From assembly GCA_034359265.1 (NCBI GenBank), contig CP136890.1, forward strand, positions 89,739,501-89,803,500: DNA of 64,000 bases, written 5' to 3'. Origin of the DNA: Canna indica (Eukaryota; Streptophyta; Magnoliopsida; Zingiberales; Cannaceae). Each line of letters begins with the position of its first letter. The stretch's first letter is position 1. Under the pieces are notes generated by a model, which had not been told where the DNA came from, ran no database searches, and saw only the letters and a program-made list of their open reading frames with translations. Of this stretch, positions 14,067 to 25,363 are shown piece by piece. The position numbers and the translations under genes are program-made.

Positions 14067-14979
14067 GAGTCCCTTTTAGTAACCTTGCTGTGGTGTTGCT
14101 TGTTTATCTTGACATCTTCACGAGCATTTTTGTTCTTGCTTGTCAGTGTTTATAATGTAAAAACAAATTTCATTTTTGTAGTGTTCAAGGCAGGTCCATG
14201 GTAGATTTTTATAGGTATTTTTGGTTCTAGTGTTGCGATCATTTTATATGCATCACTTAATGTAGAGTTGAAAGACAAGTCCATAGCACATTTTCACAGG
14301 CATTTTGGTTCTCACTTGTGATGCAATCATTGTATATATGTTGTACACTTGTTTCCCTTTCTTAATGTTACAGTTGAGAAATTGAGAACAATTGCCAATT
14401 AAAGCACTCATCATTTCATGTTTGCATATAGAGGTTGAGAACTTTTAAATTTTGAGTCAAATTTGGACAATATATTTAGTTACATGTACATATAATTATA
14501 TATTTTTATCGAGTTGGACTAGGCCAAGATTTGTGGTTTTAACATTGATTCACATATAAAGGTCATATTTATAAACATCTGATTTATCTGCTCCTGTCTA
14601 AATCCAATTTTATTTATCCTAATGTAATATATTTTCAGAGAAAATTTGAATAGTCTTCACCATTTTGGAAGCAAATGTTCTTTCAGCAAATTACCAAAAC
14701 CGAACATGAAAACTACTCGTCAAGTTCGTTGCTATGGTTAATAATGAGCACCCTCGCTCTCCGAAGTGATGAATCCCTATGTGGGGATTTTGAGTCTTTT
14801 GACCTAAATCTGCAGATTCAACTCGGATCCAGTCCAATCATATTCTTACCAACACAAGTGTTTGGGTAAAAAATTTATCCAAATACTTTGAGTTGAAATG
14901 AATCAAATTCAAGTCAAAACTCAGCCCGATTATGAAAATATTCTTATAGGGTGCACGAATTTAGCACCCAGCCAGATGA
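14067..14979. other. ATR 3' flank, no further gene
   Basis: Covers the ATR 3'UTR and downstream AT-rich DNA. A short open frame at 14675-14869 has no recognisable domain. Nothing else was found before the hAT target-site duplication at 14980. Confidence 0.5.
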
Positions 14980-14987
14980 ATTCAGTG

Positions 14988-17900
14988 TAGAGATGGCAAT
15001 GGGTCGGGCCCGCCCATGGGCAGCACGGGCCCAGCCCGATTCTAGGTCGTGCCTGACTCGGCCAGTCTGTGCCCACGAGGCTGGCTAGGCTCGCCCCCTG
15101 GGCACGTGACGCGTGCTTAGCACGGCACTCGGGCCAAGCACGACACGAGCACCGTGCTAGCCTGAGCATGGCACGCGCACCGTACTGTACTGGCTAGCCC
15201 GGTCAAAGCCGGTTTGGCGACGGTGCAGCGCGCGCCTGACTAGGTCCAGCCGAGCCAGAGTCTGGCTCGGGCCAGATCTGATTATATATATATATATATA
15301 ATTTAAAATCTCTTATAAATATCATATCATCTTCTTCATTTTTTTCTATCTCCATACTCACATCCCAACTCTTTCTATCAACTCTCAATTCTCAACTCTT
15401 AACAATCTAAGTTCATTTACAATTATTCTCAACAACATTTTAAGTTCATCAAGGATTCAAGATTGTTGTCAAATTTTTTTAATCTCTTAAATTTATTTCA
15501 TTGATTAGTATAATATTTATACTTTTTATATTTACTTTTTACTAATGACGGATAGAGATTTTTCAGGTTATTCTCCATAAGCTGGATCAAATATATAAAG
15601 ATAAGTCTATCTATTAATTTATGTTCATCAAGTAGAAAAAAAATTGTGGTATAGGAATATTTTGAGAAAATTATTTAAGCTGATGGCACCATAACAAAAG
15701 CCCGGTGCAAAAAATATCAAAAAATTCTTTCGGCTTCAACAACATGAGGAACTGGTTATCTTTTACGTCATGCAAATGATCATGACAATAAGATTACACA
15801 AGCTCAACAAATTCTTAATTTATCTTCTTTTGGTTTAACAATTTTTTCGTATGATCATGATTTTCAACGTCGAGAACTTGCAAAATTAATTGTTCAAAGT
15901 GAATATTCTTTTAGTTTTGTTGATCAACCAAAATTTTCTACTTGGATTCAAAATACTTTACAACCAAAATATAAAAAAAATACTTGAAATACAATGAAAA
16001 GTGATGTTTTAAAATTATTTTTTATATATAGAGAAAATATAATAAATAGTTTTCAAAATAATAAATCAAAAATTTCTTTAACATCTTATGTTTGGTCTAG
16101 TCAACGTACTACTAATTCTTACATTTGTGTTACTGCACATTGGATTGATGAAAATTTTATTTTGCAAAAAAGAATAATTAGTTTTAAAGTTTTTAAATAT
16201 CCACACACTTCTATTGTCACTTTTTCTGGTATTAGATTTGTAACATCTGTCTATAATATAAATGATAAAAAAAATTCGATTAGTTTTGATAATGCTAGTA
16301 ATAATAATGATGTTATTCCTCCAATTATATAATTATTTAAGCCAGTATTAGAATGTGAATTATTTCATGTTTGTTGTGTTTGTCATGTTCTTAATTTATG
16401 TGTATAAGATGGTTTAAAACTAGTAAATATACACATAAAAAAAATAAGAGATGTTATTATATATATACGTTCTTCAAAAGCAAGAATGCCAAGAACACAA
16501 TAATTTAAAAAATTATGTCAATATTTTAATAAACCATTTAAAAAATTTAATGATGATGTTATTATTAGATGGAATTCAACATATCATATGCTTAGGTCTA
16601 CTACAAAATACCAAGAGATCCTTACAATATTTTACAATGAAAATATGCATGGTGATCCAATTAATGATAATGATTGGTAGTTGCTAGGCATATTACTCAA
16701 ATTTTAGAACTTTTTAATAAAGCTATTGAACAACTTTTCGGTGTTTATTATCCTACATATAATTTGACTCTTTCACATATAGTTCATATTAGTGAAGTAT
16801 TTTCTTCACATAGATATCATCCTTTATTTGCACAAAATATTTCTTTAATGGAATCTAAATTTAAAAAGTATTGATCAGATATACCTACTTTATTTTATTT
16901 AGCAATATGTTTAGACCTTAGAATGAAAATTGATAGTTTAAATATGTTGTTAGATGATTATTATAATAATATAAAATTAAATAATGTTGAAGAAAAAAAA
17001 TCTAGAATTTAAAATTTATTGAATTCTATGGTTGTATTTTACGCTTCAAAATTTAGTGATACAATTATAAATAAAACAACATCTTCTTCTAGATTAAGAG
17101 ATGATAGTGGAAATAGTATTAATTCTCAACTTGGTCGTAGGATTAAAAAAATCAAATCTACTAATTTCAATGAATTAGCTTTTTTTCTAGATCATAATCA
17201 TTCTGAATAAATAGATGATATTGAGATTTTAGCATGGTGGAAAAAATAAGAAAATGTGTATCCTATTATTTCCATCATGACACGTGATATACTAACTGTT
17301 CTTGTGTCTACAGTAGCTTCCAAGTCTTATTTTAGTGCAGAAAATAGAATTCTCGACGAAAGAAGGAGCCGAATGAGTGCAGAAACGGTTGAAATATGCA
17401 TTTGCTTAAAAAACTGGTTAGATGCTAAAGATAGATTACAAGATAAAGGGGGACACGACACTTCATCATCGGGAGAGGAGGAAGCTCAAACAAGCGAAGC
17501 TAGTGCTACTGGTCCAAGTACAAGTTAAATCATCGAAGACTACGAGTGATTAAAAATGTAAAAAAAACTACGTAGATCTTATTCTTCTATAGTTTAATCA
17601 TTGGAGAGTACAAGTTTAACTATAGAAGGTATGTAGGCAACCTTTTAAGATGCAGTCTATTATAATATTAAAAAAATTATTTTATCATTTCATAAATATT
17701 TTTGTATTAAAGATAAATAAAAATTTAATTATAATTTAATTTTTTAAAAATCTTTTTATTAATTTGTACTACTTTAGATATAAAAAATGTGTTAAAAATA
17801 AATAATAAAGCTTAGTGCAATGGTTAAGCCAATTGCAAATAAAACTAGAGGTTTGAGGTATGAAACTCACCCCTAGTCTTTAAATTTTAAAATTAAATTT

Positions 17901-18001
17901 TTAAACCTTTAAATATTTAAAAAATCGGATCAACCCGAACCTGAAGGGGTGGGCTTAGGCCCGAGCTGGGCCGTGCCAGGCATGACCCATTGCCACCTCT
18001 A
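14988..18001 (+). mobile_element. Full-length hAT transposon (Ac-like), inactive
   Basis: A 3,014-bp element. The left end reads TAGAGATGGCAATGGGTC and the right end is its inverse, ending GACCCATTGCCACCTCTA. It is flanked by the perfect 8-bp duplication ATTCAGTG (14980-14987 and 18002-18009), the hAT hallmark. The subterminal DNA is GC-rich with repeated GGGCC/GGCCC words (about 14995-15270 and 17930-17990), unlike the AT-rich core, and probably serves as transposase binding sites. The core carries a decayed transposase on the plus strand. Confidence 0.93.
15652..17528 (+). pseudogene. hAT transposase pseudogene (BED finger, RNase H fold, dimerisation domain)
   Basis: Several in-frame stops break the reading frame. 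In order it shows a worn BED zinc finger near 15690-15780 (ARCKKY ... GTGYLLRHANDH, one cysteine replaced), then the catalytic RNase H-like core at 15994-16332 with ITAH-like VTAHWIDENFILQKRI, then the CHVLNL block near 16375. The C-terminal dimerisation domain lies at 17256-17528 (LTVLVSTVASKSYFSAENR). The position expected for the first catalytic aspartate, before the conserved tryptophan, reads TSYVWSS (Y for D). It therefore cannot be an active enzyme. Confidence 0.88.
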
Positions 18002-18009
18002 ATTCAGTG

Positions 18010-20424
18010 AGCAAAGAAAGCCACCATGCAATCCAAGGAGAAAAGAAAATAATAATATTCTCACACACTGTTGCCAACGGTGGATAGCAAAATTGATGAT
18101 AATATATTGTAAGTTATCTTCTAGGGTTTAATCCCTAGTATGATTATTTTTTATGACTTCTTATCTTTATTTTTTTTACTAGAATTAGATATATTCAACA
18201 TGAAATTCAAATTTTTATTTAGTAAAAATATCTATTATAATATTTTAGAAATTTTTGTATTATAATATTTATTCATATTTAATATATATATATATATATA
18301 TTCAAATTTTAAAGAATGAAATATAATTTAAATAATATTTTCATGCGTTACTTTATATAAATTTTAAATATATATATATAATATATTTTTTTGAAAAATG
18401 TAATAATTAAAATATTATATTTATGAATCGATTAACCCAGTACTACAGAAATCGAAACTAAAAATCAAAGTTTCTAAAAATAAAAATCTAAACTAAAACC
18501 GTCAGAATCGGCTAACAAAAAAAGTTCCATCGATTTCGGACCCATTTTTCCATTAACCAAATGTTCCTCTCTTTTATCCACCCTATGATTGGGCCTCTAA
18601 AAAGTAGGAACACCACCGAGGAAACAATGATTGCATTAACACGACCAGAGTCAACATATTAATTAGTCTGAATTCTTTATTCTGCTCTAAAAGTGAGATT
18701 AGGTAGAGTCCATGACCAGCTTCTTGGAAAGGCCAGTAGACAAGACAACAGTGCCAGTATCCTTAATTAATTGCCTCATTCTTCACTGTCCATAAAAGTT
18801 GATAATATAAGTTCTCACATCATATTGCTACTTTGCAGGAGCCAAAACACCCTCGTGACATGAAACTTTACCTAATGCTTCAGTCATTGGTTGCAAGACT
18901 AATATTTGATGATGTATGTCTAATTGTAATATTCTTGGCATCTCCTTCTATCTTAGAAATACTAATAAAATTGTTCATTGAGCAATAAATCGAGCGCACC
19001 TATGTATGGATGAGAGGATCTGGTCCTTCATTCGCCCACCCGAGCTATAGAACATTTTGTCTTTTGATCTTTTTGAGTCCAGCTCTCGTCGACTTTAATT
19101 TAAATTTATTTTTCTGGTTAAAAAAAATATATTTGATGATTTGTGTCTCAAATTTTTAACTTGTAGGTTAAACTGCTAACCCATTTCAGCATATACTTTT
19201 GAGCATACAAGTCGAAATAAACCAATCATTTAGACTGCAGGAAAACATTCTTTAATCTTCACACAGATAGCCATCTTCCTGTAGAAGGAAATGATGTGTG
19301 CATATACGGTAAATCAAACAGGCCAAACGAGGTTAGGTTTCTTTTTGGTATTCTGATTTATTGAATCCACTTAAGATGATTTTAGCTACTCATTAATCAA
19401 ATTTTGAATAGTAAAAAATAAAAGTAAATAGCAAAACTATGTTCTAATGTTTGATTAGACAAAATTAATATTACATTTAATGGGCCACAGATATGGGTGT
19501 TCATGAGTACCGGACTGAACCGGCTAGAACCTATCCGATCAGGTGGGTTCTTGATAGATTCGAATTAAATTCTAGTAGGATCCGGGATAAAAATTAAGGA
19601 ATCGATTACACATCAGGTACTTAAAATCAGAACCAGAACCGATACCCGAATCTTATACCCTGGAACCTATTTTGGAACCTGCTCTGGAACCTATAAATGA
19701 ACAAGTTCCAACAGGATATCCGGAATAAAGTAGGATCCGATTCCAGGTTTCAACATATATGATATATATAAGGTCCGATTCCAAAATGTTGGAACCGGTT
19801 TTATACATGGTAAAGTTCGGATATCATGAAAAATATAGGATATCGGACCTGCTCACCCCTAGCCCCAAATATTATTTTATGTGATGTTTAAAGCGATTGC
19901 CTGGTAAGATTACAAGAGCTCAAAACTCAAAGAACATAAGTTCAGATATTAAAAACTAATTAGATATCCACTACAACACCAAGCCAAAAGGGTAAGACAA
20001 AGAGTATCCATGCCCTTCAATGCCCAGAATCTTGACTTCTGATACAAGTAAAACGAATAAAGAAGCTAAAAGCCTGCACTATCAAATTAAAGCGTATCCG
20101 TGTCTAAATATAGTTACAGTCTTACAGATCATCTTGCACTAATTGAATCTTACATACCCTATTAAGGCCAGCTCTTGTCAGGGGGATACTGAGATTTTAA
20201 GGTCTTAATTAGCAAAAATGGAGACAAGTACTTATCATCAGGATTCAAGTCAGTTTCACAAATCACAGAACCTTTACAAGAGATCGAATTAATAATAAGC
20301 ACAAAACCCCCCTCGCATTGAATCAGCTCATCAACAAGCCTTCACTTCACTAACAGCAAAAGCATTACAGGCAAAGATAGATATTATTCATCCATTGATC
20401 TGTGAGGCCTCATTTTGCGCATAT
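18010..20424. other. AT-rich intergenic DNA between the hAT element and the bHLH gene
   Basis: No coding feature was recognised. It contains (AT)n tracts near 18280-18300 and 18370, and a short hAT-type MITE annotated separately. The part next to 20425 should include the 3'UTR of the minus-strand bHLH gene. Confidence 0.5.
19492..19861. mobile_element. Putative non-autonomous hAT MITE
   Basis: A 370-bp block starts TATGGGTGTTCATGAG and ends with the near-inverse CTGCTCACCCCTA. The flanking 8-mers GCCACAGA (19484-19491) and GCCCCAAA (19862-19869) match at six of eight positions, as expected for an aged hAT duplication. The interior is repetitive around GGAACC and CCGGTT. There is no coding capacity. 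Confidence 0.6.
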
Positions 20425-21675
20425 CTACAAACACCTTCCTCCGTATCCCGCATTCCTGAAGAGTGCTTGCTTGACGTCCTCCGCACTCATGATTGCCTTC
20501 TGATCCACGTCCTGTTTGATTACATGCACAAACAACTCAGTTCAAATGATCAAATCGAAGAAGCTAGAGAGATCGAATCCCAAATCCTAATAAAATGTCT
20601 TGCCTCAGAGCAAGAAGCCTGCATTCCGAAGTCATTGAAGCAGCTCACGACGCACTGTTGGATTCCCAGTCCCAGGGCTTCCAGGGTGCTCAACGTGGAC
20701 AGCAGAAGGCCCGGCTTGGCCGCGCAGCAGATCTCGATTCGCGTGTCGTTGTCTCTTCGTTCGACGTCGAACTGGAACATATATTAATCATTTGCATGGA
20801 CTAATGTTAGATCCTCTCGATCGAGAACAAGAAGATGGCTTTTGTGTGCATATCTGAGTACCTTGGGGGAGTTCCTCACTAGAACCTCGTTGGAATTGAG
20901 CTCCTTGAAGATGCTGAGTAGATTGGCTTGCTCCGGAGTAAGATCGATCTCCTCCTGCAAGCACTTGATCCTGTCGAGGAGCTCCTTCATGTAATCGATG
21001 GTGTCCCCGAGAATGGATGTTCTATCCATCTGCCGAACGATGAGTTATGCGATCGCTTAATGGAGACGAACAGCTAGCTCTGAAGAGGTTTAGTTTTACC
21101 TTGCTGATTTTGGGGACGACGGATCTCAGCATGGAGAGCCGGTCATTGAGTCTTTTCCTTCGCCGCCGCTCCGCCATTAGATTCTTGGACGGCATCCCTT
21201 CGAGCTTCTTCTTCTTGCGCTCGACGCAGCCGCCGCCGCCGCCGCCGAGTCCATACACCAGCGCTGGCGGCGGCGGCGCCACGGCCTGCTCCAGCTCCGC
21301 TTTGCAGGCGCTCTGCCCCTCCCCGTAGACGAGGCCGTCGTCCAGCGTCGACGACCGGATCGACGAGGACTGGATCTCCGGCGCCGGGTAGCCGCAGCTG
21401 CCGAGCGGGCAGTACACCTCGCTCAAGCAGTCGAAACTGGGCGGCGGCTCGACCGGCACGGCGACGCCACCGTCGAACGCCGAGAATCCGGGAGCCTCCG
21501 GGGCGGCGGCCACCGTGGTCGCGGGGGTGCTCTGCTGCTGCTGGAAGCAGTCGACGAAGCAGCTGCTCCCCCCTTCGCAGGCGAAGAACTCGGCCATTCC
21601 GGCCGGGAACGAGTCCCACGCGTCTCTCCGCAGGGAAAGCAGCTCCTCCAAGAAGCCATGCTCATCGAGCTCCAT
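20425..21675 (-). CDS. bHLH93: bHLH transcription factor, bHLH93/bHLH61-like
   Basis: Nuclear DNA-binding regulator; Arabidopsis bHLH93 and bHLH61 belong to the ICE1-related group. Four exons: 21675-21100, 21029-20862, 20771-20604 and 20511-20425, all phase 0, giving 332 aa (bHLH93 is about 350). The acidic N-terminus [20 protein letters not shown] precedes a low-complexity region. The basic region and helix 1 are at about residues 165-192 ([21 protein letters not shown] and R contact the E-box). Exon 2 carries the second helix, [18 protein letters not shown]. Exon 3 is an ACT-like domain ([19 protein letters not shown]). The protein ends NAGYGGRCL, as in bHLH93. The last intron starts GAG|GCAAGA, so it appears to be GC-AG; no GT donor keeps the family sequence. 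Exon 1 is very GC-rich. Family is certain; exact orthology is inferred. Confidence 0.93.
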
Positions 21676-21770
21676 TTTTTTCGCTTCGCAGAAGAAGAAG
21701 AAGAAGCAGCAGAAGCAGAAGCAAGCGTTGCTCAACTGAATGAATTTGGAGGTCGCCCAAGGGTGAAGCG

Positions 21771-21783
21771 GATTATATATATT
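21771..21783 (-). promoter_or_regulatory. Candidate TATA box of the bHLH gene
   Basis: TATATATAAT read on the minus strand, about 100 nt upstream of the ATG at 21675. This spacing allows a short 5'UTR, and it is the only strong TATA-like run in that interval. The assignment is by position and composition only. Confidence 0.45.
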
Positions 21784-23710
21784 ACATTAAGAAGGTCGGA
21801 GGAACAATTATTCCCTGCAATAGTTAATGCAATATCCTGGCTATGCTATCTTGCATTAGAACCTAGCTAGAGAGTTTAGGCTGAGATTGGAATGGAATCT
21901 GGTTTCCCTTCTCTCTCTCTCTCGTCATGGAAATCTGCAATCCTACAGAGAGCTCGTGCTCTTATAATGGCGGATGGGAGAAGGTTTGACCCGCACTGGT
22001 AGTGTCGGAGAGAAGAAGAGCACATGTATATTTCGCGTAGAGAACACGAATACTAACGTGATATAAAATGTAACACGGGTCACGGCAGCCTATGGAGTAA
22101 TGGAGTATGGAGTGGACGGGGCATGTGGGGACCACGTTTTTTTTTGTCGTTTCTCTGTTTACATTTTGCAAGGTGGGCAAAAGGAAGTTGGACAACAGGC
22201 CGGTAGGCGTCTCCGCACTCCGGTTCAACCCCAAGTTGAACCGGTTCGAATTAAAAGTATTAAAATATTTTTAATATTTTCATGTCGTTTGTATTGAAAC
22301 TAAAATATTCCTAAAATTATTAAAAATCATAAAAAAAATAACGTCTCAAGCTAATTTACTTAAGCGAATATGATGTGAATGTTGATTGGAATATCGATTA
22401 TACACGTGATGCACATTAAGAGAATAATTTGTCACGCAAACGATATGTAAGATACCATGTAAGTCGAATCTCGCTTAATTGTTTTCCTCTCTTTTCAATG
22501 GTATTAGACTTAACTTATTTTTTCTGTAACTCTTATCTTTCTCGTTATTTATATTTCGAGGAATTAAAAGAATATAGAAAAATTGGTGGTGGAGCTCTTT
22601 GGTGACGTGGTGCTAAGGTGGTAAATTTTGGTATGCATGTGTGTCATATGTCCAAGCCATCAATTTTAGTCATCAACTATGTCTCGTTTATCTATAGTCA
22701 TTTATTCACCAATCCAATTCGATTAATTGTGTAAGAGGTATTTTTTATTAAAATAAATTTTAGTGATATTTTAATATTAGTGAGAAAATGGTTTAGGTAT
22801 TTTAGAATTTATTTTTTATTTACGAGTATAAGATAGAAAATAAGGAAGCAAGTGGCAAATGCAGGGGAGAGATGGTTTAATTGAATTTGGAGGCCTCTCC
22901 TCTGGGCTCCTTGTATAATGCAGAATGTTTCTTGTCTCCATCTGTCGCTCAAATTAACCTTTTCTTTCTAATTTATTTATTTATTTTTTTGCTGCTAATT
23001 AATATCGATCATTAATTTTCATCTGTTTACTGTCCCACTTTCTCTCTCCTTGATTTCTTGGTAAAAATTCCATCCTTAATTTATATTTACATATTAATTA
23101 TTAAACGGGGATGATTAATTCTAAAAGAAAAAAAGAAACAAAGTGAGCAGATGCAGACTCAATCTCTGACATGGTCATGGATGGGATCAGGACTTGTTGC
23201 AGAAAGCTGAGCTCATTTTATAGCATACGAACAACAAGAAAAGCGAAAAAAACTTCTCAATGCTCAATGCTAATGCACGCCAACGGCCAGGATTCGTCAA
23301 TTTTTCCCTTTAGTATATATTGTGTTAGGATTTAATTATTTTTATTAATTTTTTTTGGTTTTTAACCATTAAAATTATTTGATCAGAAAATATAAAATAA
23401 TATTTTGTAATTATTTTCATAAGTAGAAAATTAATTGAGAAGGCGAAAGTTTAATTTATCATTCGCAGGTGCAGATAACTTTTTAATTAGTACTAGAATG
23501 AAGAGTGAGAGTACACTTAGAATACAATTAATTAATTACTTCATATTTGTGGCAGATCGATCACACAAATAAACACAAGTACAATACAATTATAATTAAC
23601 TAAAGTATTAATCAATTTATCAATCATGTGAATCCATAGTAGCACAAGTGATAGTAGCATCTTGCATGGATAGTTTGGAATTCACGTCCTAGTACAATTA
23701 CTTAACGTGT
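21784..23710. other. Upstream region of the bHLH gene, no gene
   Basis: AT-rich DNA with scattered short frames and no domain. A short GGTTCAACC / GGTTGAACC inverted motif occurs at 22220-22245. Nothing further was recognised up to the microsatellites at 23.7 kb. Confidence 0.45.
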
Positions 23711-23779
23711 ATTATATTATATTATATTATATTATATTATATTATATTATATTATATTATATTATATTATATTATATAT
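23711..23779. repeat. (ATTAT)n microsatellite
   Basis: Pentanucleotide ATTAT repeated about 13 times without interruption, running into a short TATA tract. It is followed 55 bp later by a pure (AT)n tract that abuts the Copia left LTR. Confidence 0.95.
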
Positions 23780-23833
23780 ATAAATCAATAAATATTATTC
23801 ATACATAATTCATAAGCATACACATAAATTTTG

Positions 23834-23875
<42 letters not shown>
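23834..23875. repeat. (AT)n microsatellite next to the Copia left LTR
   Basis: About 20 AT dinucleotides end where the LTR begins. The retroelement probably landed in this tract, so its 5-bp target duplication cannot be resolved on this side. Confidence 0.9.
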
Positions 23876-23880
<5 letters not shown>

Positions 23881-25344
23881 GCGGAAGATTTCTTCCTTCA
23901 TATTTTATTTTATTTTTGACTATTTTGATGATAACAAACCTATTTAACAAGTTCTTGAAATATAAAAATTATAGGATCGATAAAAGATAAGTCAAGCCTC
24001 ATGTCTTTCGATCGATCTCCAAAACAGACCAATGCGTGCACTAGAAATGACTTGGACAGCATGGAGAATCTTTTAAAGTTAAAGCACGCTGAAGAACGAA
24101 GCCGAAAAACAAAGCGCGAAACGAGAAAGCCAAGATAAAAATTTTCAGCCCAGGTTCGATCGGTCGGTCGGTCGACCGAATAGTGTTGGAAATCGGTAGT
24201 AGCCTTGTCGGTCGACCAGTCGGTTGACCGAATAATGCCACAAAATGACATGAGTCAATCGGTCGACCGAAGATGGTGAAGAAATCGGCTCAAGGCTACG
24301 TCGGTTGACCGGTTGATCGACCGACCAATGCCAAAAATTGGCAGAAGGTGCTTCGGTCGATCGATCGATCAACCGGATTGCGGATCGCTGAAGTCGTGAC
24401 TCATTCGATCGACCCATCGGTCGACCGAACAGTGTGATTAACTCACAGAGAGCCAGCGGTCGATCGGTCGATCGACCAACGATCGATCGATCGGTCGACC
24501 AACGATCGATCGGCAAGCGACCGAACGACAAAAACGGCTAGTTTTCCGCCCATTGAGCTACCGTTTCATTGAGGGGTTATAAATATCCCTCTTCTAACTT
24601 CTTTTTCCTCTCTCTCTTTCAGATAATTTGTGATGCAAAAAGTCTTCAAAGAGTGATTCCTTGCATCCTCCTAGTTTCAAAGTGACAAAATTCAATTAGA
24701 CCTAACTCTTGATCCCCCATCACCAAAGAGTTCTCCTTCAAAGGGTTCGTCAATGGTGCTAGGCTCGAAAAGAAGAGGCGGCTGTTTGTGATAAGTTTTT
24801 ATTCCTGTTCTTGTAATAAAACTTGTTTTAATTTGTTTTTCAATTTATTGTATTCGAATTTGTAAGAAGACCTAGTGTTAGGTCTTAGATGTAAGTGGTT
24901 ACCTTAGCGTAGAAGGTGTAAAGCCACTTGTGTAAACATAGTTTACTATGATTAGTTGAGGTGTCCCTTAGGGTTGAGGTGGAAGAGTGCTCTCGGTAAG
25001 AAGGCGGAGACTTTCGGGTGTGAAAGTGCCTTAGATTGAGAGTGAGACTCTTCGGGTCAAAGTCCTCTTTGTAAGGGAACCAATTTAATCTAGTAAACTT
25101 AGTTTGAAAATCCTAAGCGTGGTGCTTAGGTAGTGGAGTAGGCATTGGGGCCGAACCACTATAAATCGGTGTGTTAGCATTGATATTTGGCTTGTGCTTA
25201 ATTGTCTTATTTTTGTTTTCGCATCTAGTCGATAAATAGTAATTTGCCTAAGTAATCAAAGAAACATTTAAAACCGGAATTAGGCAATAAGAATTAGTAA
25301 ATATATTATTCACCCCCCTCTCTAGTGTGTCATTTCACCCAACA
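23876..25344 (+). repeat. Left LTR of the Copia element
   Basis: 1,469 bp, from a worn TATTGGCGGAAG (TGTTAGGTGAAG in the right copy) to TTCACCCAACA. 24140-24540 is crowded with GGTCGACCG and TCGATCGA palindromes. The following TATAAATA at about 24579 is a plausible TATA box of the element promoter. Confidence 0.9.
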
Positions 25345-25358
25345 ATTGATATCAAAGC
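25345..25358 (+). other. Primer-binding site (initiator tRNA-Met type)
   Basis: ATTGATATCAAAGC directly after the LTR's terminal CA. It differs slightly from the usual plant TGGTATCAGAGC, complementary to the 3' end of tRNA-iMet. Two mismatches suggest an old copy. Confidence 0.7.
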
Positions 25359-25363
25359 ATGTC

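Noticed and set aside
17809..17880. tRNA-like A-box and B-box words (CAATGGTTAAGCC and a GGTTTGAG-like box)
   Set aside because: Only fragments of a Pol III promoter pattern, no cloverleaf and no poly-A tail. It sits inside the hAT element and is at best a worn SINE or tRNA scrap.
21047..21739. Plus-strand and alternative-frame proteins over the bHLH first exon
   Set aside because: Shadow frames of a GC-rich exon. The minus-strand frame alone gives a known family and valid splicing.
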